A stretch of DNA of 64,000 nucleotides from an uncultured Flavobacteriales bacterium (GTDB lineage Bacteria > Bacteroidota > Bacteroidia > Palsa-965), in the NCBI GenBank assembly GCA_937974275.1, contig CALJIF010000041.1, positions 41,012 to 105,011 of the forward strand, written 5' to 3'. Shown in pieces: positions 62,260-64,000 of the stretch; position 1 is the first letter of the stretch, and each line of letters begins with the position of its first letter. The notes beneath the pieces were generated by a model. It did not search any database, was not told the origin of the DNA, and saw nothing but the letters and a program-made list of their open reading frames with translations. Made by a program: the position numbers and the translations under genes.

Positions 62260-63447
62260 TTACTTGCTAATGTCGATAACCTGACCAGCACCTACTGTAC
62301 GTCCACCTTCGCGAATCGCGAAACGCAAACCTTTGTCCATCGCTACAGGAACGATCAGACTTACAGAGATAGTAACGTTGTCACCAGGCATAACCATTTC
62401 ACGTCCTTCAGGTAAAGTGATTTCACCAGTTACGTCAGTTGTACGGAAGTAGAACTGTGGACGATATTTGTTATGGAATGGAGTGTGACGTCCACCTTCT
62501 TCTTTCTTCAATACGTAAACCTCAGCCTTGAACTCTGTGTGAGGAGTGATTGATCCCGGCTTCGCGATAACCATACCGCGACGGATTTTATCCTTATCGA
62601 TACCACGCAACAACAAACCTACGTTGTCACCTGCTTCACCGGTATCCAATAACTTACGGAACATTTCTACACCTGTTACAGTAGACTTCAACTTCTCTTC
62701 CTGCATTCCCAGGATTTCAACTTCTTCACCTACATTGATAACACCGGTTTCGATCTTACCTGTAGCAACAGTTCCACGACCGGTGATCGAGAACACGTCT
62801 TCAACTGGCATCAAGAAAGGCTTATCCTTATCACGAGCTGGAGTTGGGATGTAAGTATCTACTGAATCCATCAATTCCATGATCTTCTCAACCCATTTAG
62901 GCTCTTTATTCAATCCACCTAAAGCAGATCCGCGAATGATTGGTGTATTGTCACCATCAAACTTGTAGAATGACAACAAGTCACGGATTTCCATTTCAAC
63001 TAAGTCTAACAACTCTAAGTCGTCAACCATGTCTACTTTATTCATGAAAACCACCAGGCGAGGAACACCAACCTGACGAGCAAGAAGGATATGCTCACGA
63101 GTCTGTGGCATTGGACCATCAGTTGCAGCTACAACCAAGATCGCACCGTCCATCTGAGCAGCACCTGTAACCATGTTCTTTACGTAGTCAGCGTGACCAG
63201 GACAGTCAACGTGCGCGTAGTGACGGTTAGCAGTTTCGTACTCAACGTGTGAGGTGTTGATGGTGATACCACGCTCTTTTTCTTCAGGAGCGTTGTCGAT
63301 TGATGAAAAGTCACGAACCTGAGCGAGACCTTTATCAGCCAACACCGAAGTGATAGCAGCAGTTAAAGTAGTCTTACCGTGGTCAACGTGACCGATAGTA
63401 CCAACGTTTACGTGGGGTTTTGAACGGTCAAATTTCTCTTTAGCCAT
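62260..63447 (-). CDS. tuf: Translation elongation factor Tu
   Basis: 395 residues. G-domain motifs are 'GHVDHGKT' (P-loop), 'DCPGHADY', 'NKVDMVDD' and 'GSALGG'. Domains 2 and 3 carry 'FSITGRGTVATGKIETG' and 'RPQFYFRTTDVTGEI'. It delivers aminoacyl-tRNA to the ribosome. In the 115 bp leader back to tRNA(Thr) there are two short CCGG-type inverted repeats (63508-63521 and 63528-63543), perhaps tRNA-processing or leader structures. Confidence 0.99.
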   Translation of the reverse strand: MAKEKFDRSKPHVNVGTIGHVDHGKTTLTAAITSVLADKGLAQVRDFSSIDNAPEEKERGITINTSHVEYETANRHYAHVDCPGHADYVKNMVTGAAQMDGAILVVAATDGPMPQTREHILLARQVGVPRLVVFMNKVDMVDDLELLDLVEMEIRDLLSFYKFDGDNTPIIRGSALGGLNKEPKWVEKIMELMDSVDTYIPTPARDKDKPFLMPVEDVFSITGRGTVATGKIETGVINVGEEVEILGMQEEKLKSTVTGVEMFRKLLDTGEAGDNVGLLLRGIDKDKIRRGMVIAKPGSITPHTEFKAEVYVLKKEEGGRHTPFHNKYRPQFYFRTTDVTGEITLPEGREMVMPGDNVTISVSLIVPVAMDKGLRFAIREGGRTVGAGQVIDISK

Positions 63448-63562
63448 AGCTATGGTTTTGTTTTAGAGTTGATTACTTGTGTTGTTTTTGTTTCGAAACT
63501 TTTATTCTCCGGCAAGCCGGACATTTTCCGGTTTTTAAGCCGGGTAATTTACATTAATACTG

Positions 63563-63634
<72 letters not shown>

Positions 63635-63672
63635 TAGTCGGTGCCGGCGTAAAATTCCGACAGTTAAAAAAG

Positions 63673-63745
63673 AGCGGAAGACCGGGCTCGAACCGGCCAC
63701 CCTCAGCTTGGAAGGCTGATGCTCTACCAAATGAGCTACTTCCGC
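63673..63745 (-). tRNA. tRNA-Gly (TCC)
   Basis: Minus strand cloverleaf: acceptor GCGGAAG / CTTCCGC, D-arm GCTC...GAGC, anticodon stem TCAGC / GCTGA with loop CTTCCAA (anticodon TCC), T-arm GCCGG-TTCGAGC-CCGGT-type pairing. All stems pair. Confidence 0.95.
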
Positions 63746-63777
63746 TTTTTGTCTTAGAACTAGCGACCAACCGTTTC

Positions 63778-63822
63778 AGGCTGATACTCTACTCCCCAAT
63801 TAATTGGGGAAGCTACTTCCGC
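63778..63822 (-). pseudogene. tRNA-Gly 5'-half duplicate with palindrome in the D-loop
   Basis: Minus strand GCGGAAGTAGCT, then the perfect palindrome TCCCCAATTAATTGGGGA (63793-63810), then GTAGAGTATCAGCCT. Without the palindrome this is the 5' half of the adjacent tRNA-Gly up to the anticodon stem, with one change (GCAT to GTAT side) and the same downstream flank (CTTTT on the plus strand). There is no 3' half, so it cannot form a tRNA. Confidence 0.85.
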
Positions 63823-63946
63823 TTTTGCAACCGGAACAACAAAAATCAATTTTGAAAAACGTGTTCGGTTAACAATATCCGAATGAACGGATAAAGACTT
63901 CCGCACTGACAGCGTCTCTCCTATTGAAGCGACCCAAGGAGAGTAG

Positions 63947-64000
63947 TGGGGAGAACAGGATTCGAACCTGTGAAGACATAAGTCAACAGATTTACAGTCT
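63947..64000 (-). tRNA. tRNA-Tyr (GTA), 5' part cut by window end
   Basis: Minus strand: anticodon loop CTGTAAA (anticodon GTA), a long class II variable arm, T-arm ACAGG-TTCGAAT-CCTGT, acceptor 3' strand TCTCCCC and discriminator A. The D-arm and 5' acceptor strand lie beyond base 64000. Confidence 0.92.

Overview
The window is a stretch of chromosome from a member of the Bacteroidota. Four things point there. Many secreted proteins end in a type IX secretion (T9SS) sorting-like domain. The promoters are of the Bacteroidota -33/-7 type (TTTG / TAnnTTTG). The first gene is the C-terminal part of a TonB-dependent receptor. The last 14 kb hold the order tRNAs-tuf-tRNA(Trp)-secE-nusG-rplKAJL-rpoBC. 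I see no prophage, plasmid or large island: it is mostly core and cell-envelope genome with a few small repeats and gene remnants.

Layout. 1-14 kb: envelope and secretion genes, including the receptor end, a multidomain T9SS endonuclease, two M23/LysM peptidoglycan hydrolases, a WG-repeat protein, a NUDIX hydrolase, a PlsC-type acyltransferase and a MarR regulator with a likely operator. 13.9-23.2 kb: a three-gene operon with a serine hydrolase and an esterase, a coiled-coil lipoprotein, an ECF sigma factor with a small membrane partner, a 25-unit heptanucleotide array, a DUF2330 protein with an orphan RnfD-like membrane protein, a secreted Kazal-domain protein and a YcaQ-type glycosylase. 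23.2-29.3 kb: a decayed REP-type transposase beside two related perfect palindromes, the fused B12-dependent acyl-CoA mutase IcmF, and a divergent aminopeptidase/YdcF pair. 29.3-50.6 kb: valS, four tandem DUF1573 genes, an aminotransferase, a collagen-like surface protein, an M28 peptidase, a cytochrome c/copper-monooxygenase-like T9SS protein, a NamZ-type muramidase, a LolC/E-like permease, a cystathionine beta-synthase-like enzyme, a TPR-PP2C phosphatase, a BtuF-fold protein without signal peptide, a patatin with a C-terminal beta-barrel, and a DUF3467 protein. 50.7-64 kb: the transcription/translation operon on the minus strand.

How the genes work together. Much of the accessory content builds or remodels the envelope. 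The minus-strand block from tuf to rpoC is the usual information-processing cluster, with hairpins after tuf, between rplL and rpoB, and a strong terminator after rpoC. Most convergent gene pairs touch or overlap by a few bases; several others share a strong bidirectional hairpin.

Most interesting observations: (1) at least five, probably eight, genes have a -7 box only 3-5 nt before the start codon, suggesting leaderless or near-leaderless mRNAs, and this resolves several start sites; (2) two homologous perfect palindromes lie beside a transposase-like reading frame whose HUH motif is broken and which now runs in frame into a secreted-protein gene; (3) a tRNA-Gly 5'-half duplicate has an 18-bp perfect palindrome in place of its D-loop; (4) there is a strictly 7-nt-periodic array; (5) four DUF1573 genes lie in tandem; (6) ycaQ lacks a standard start codon at the position homology requires. 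All functional names rest on reading motifs by eye; no database search was run.
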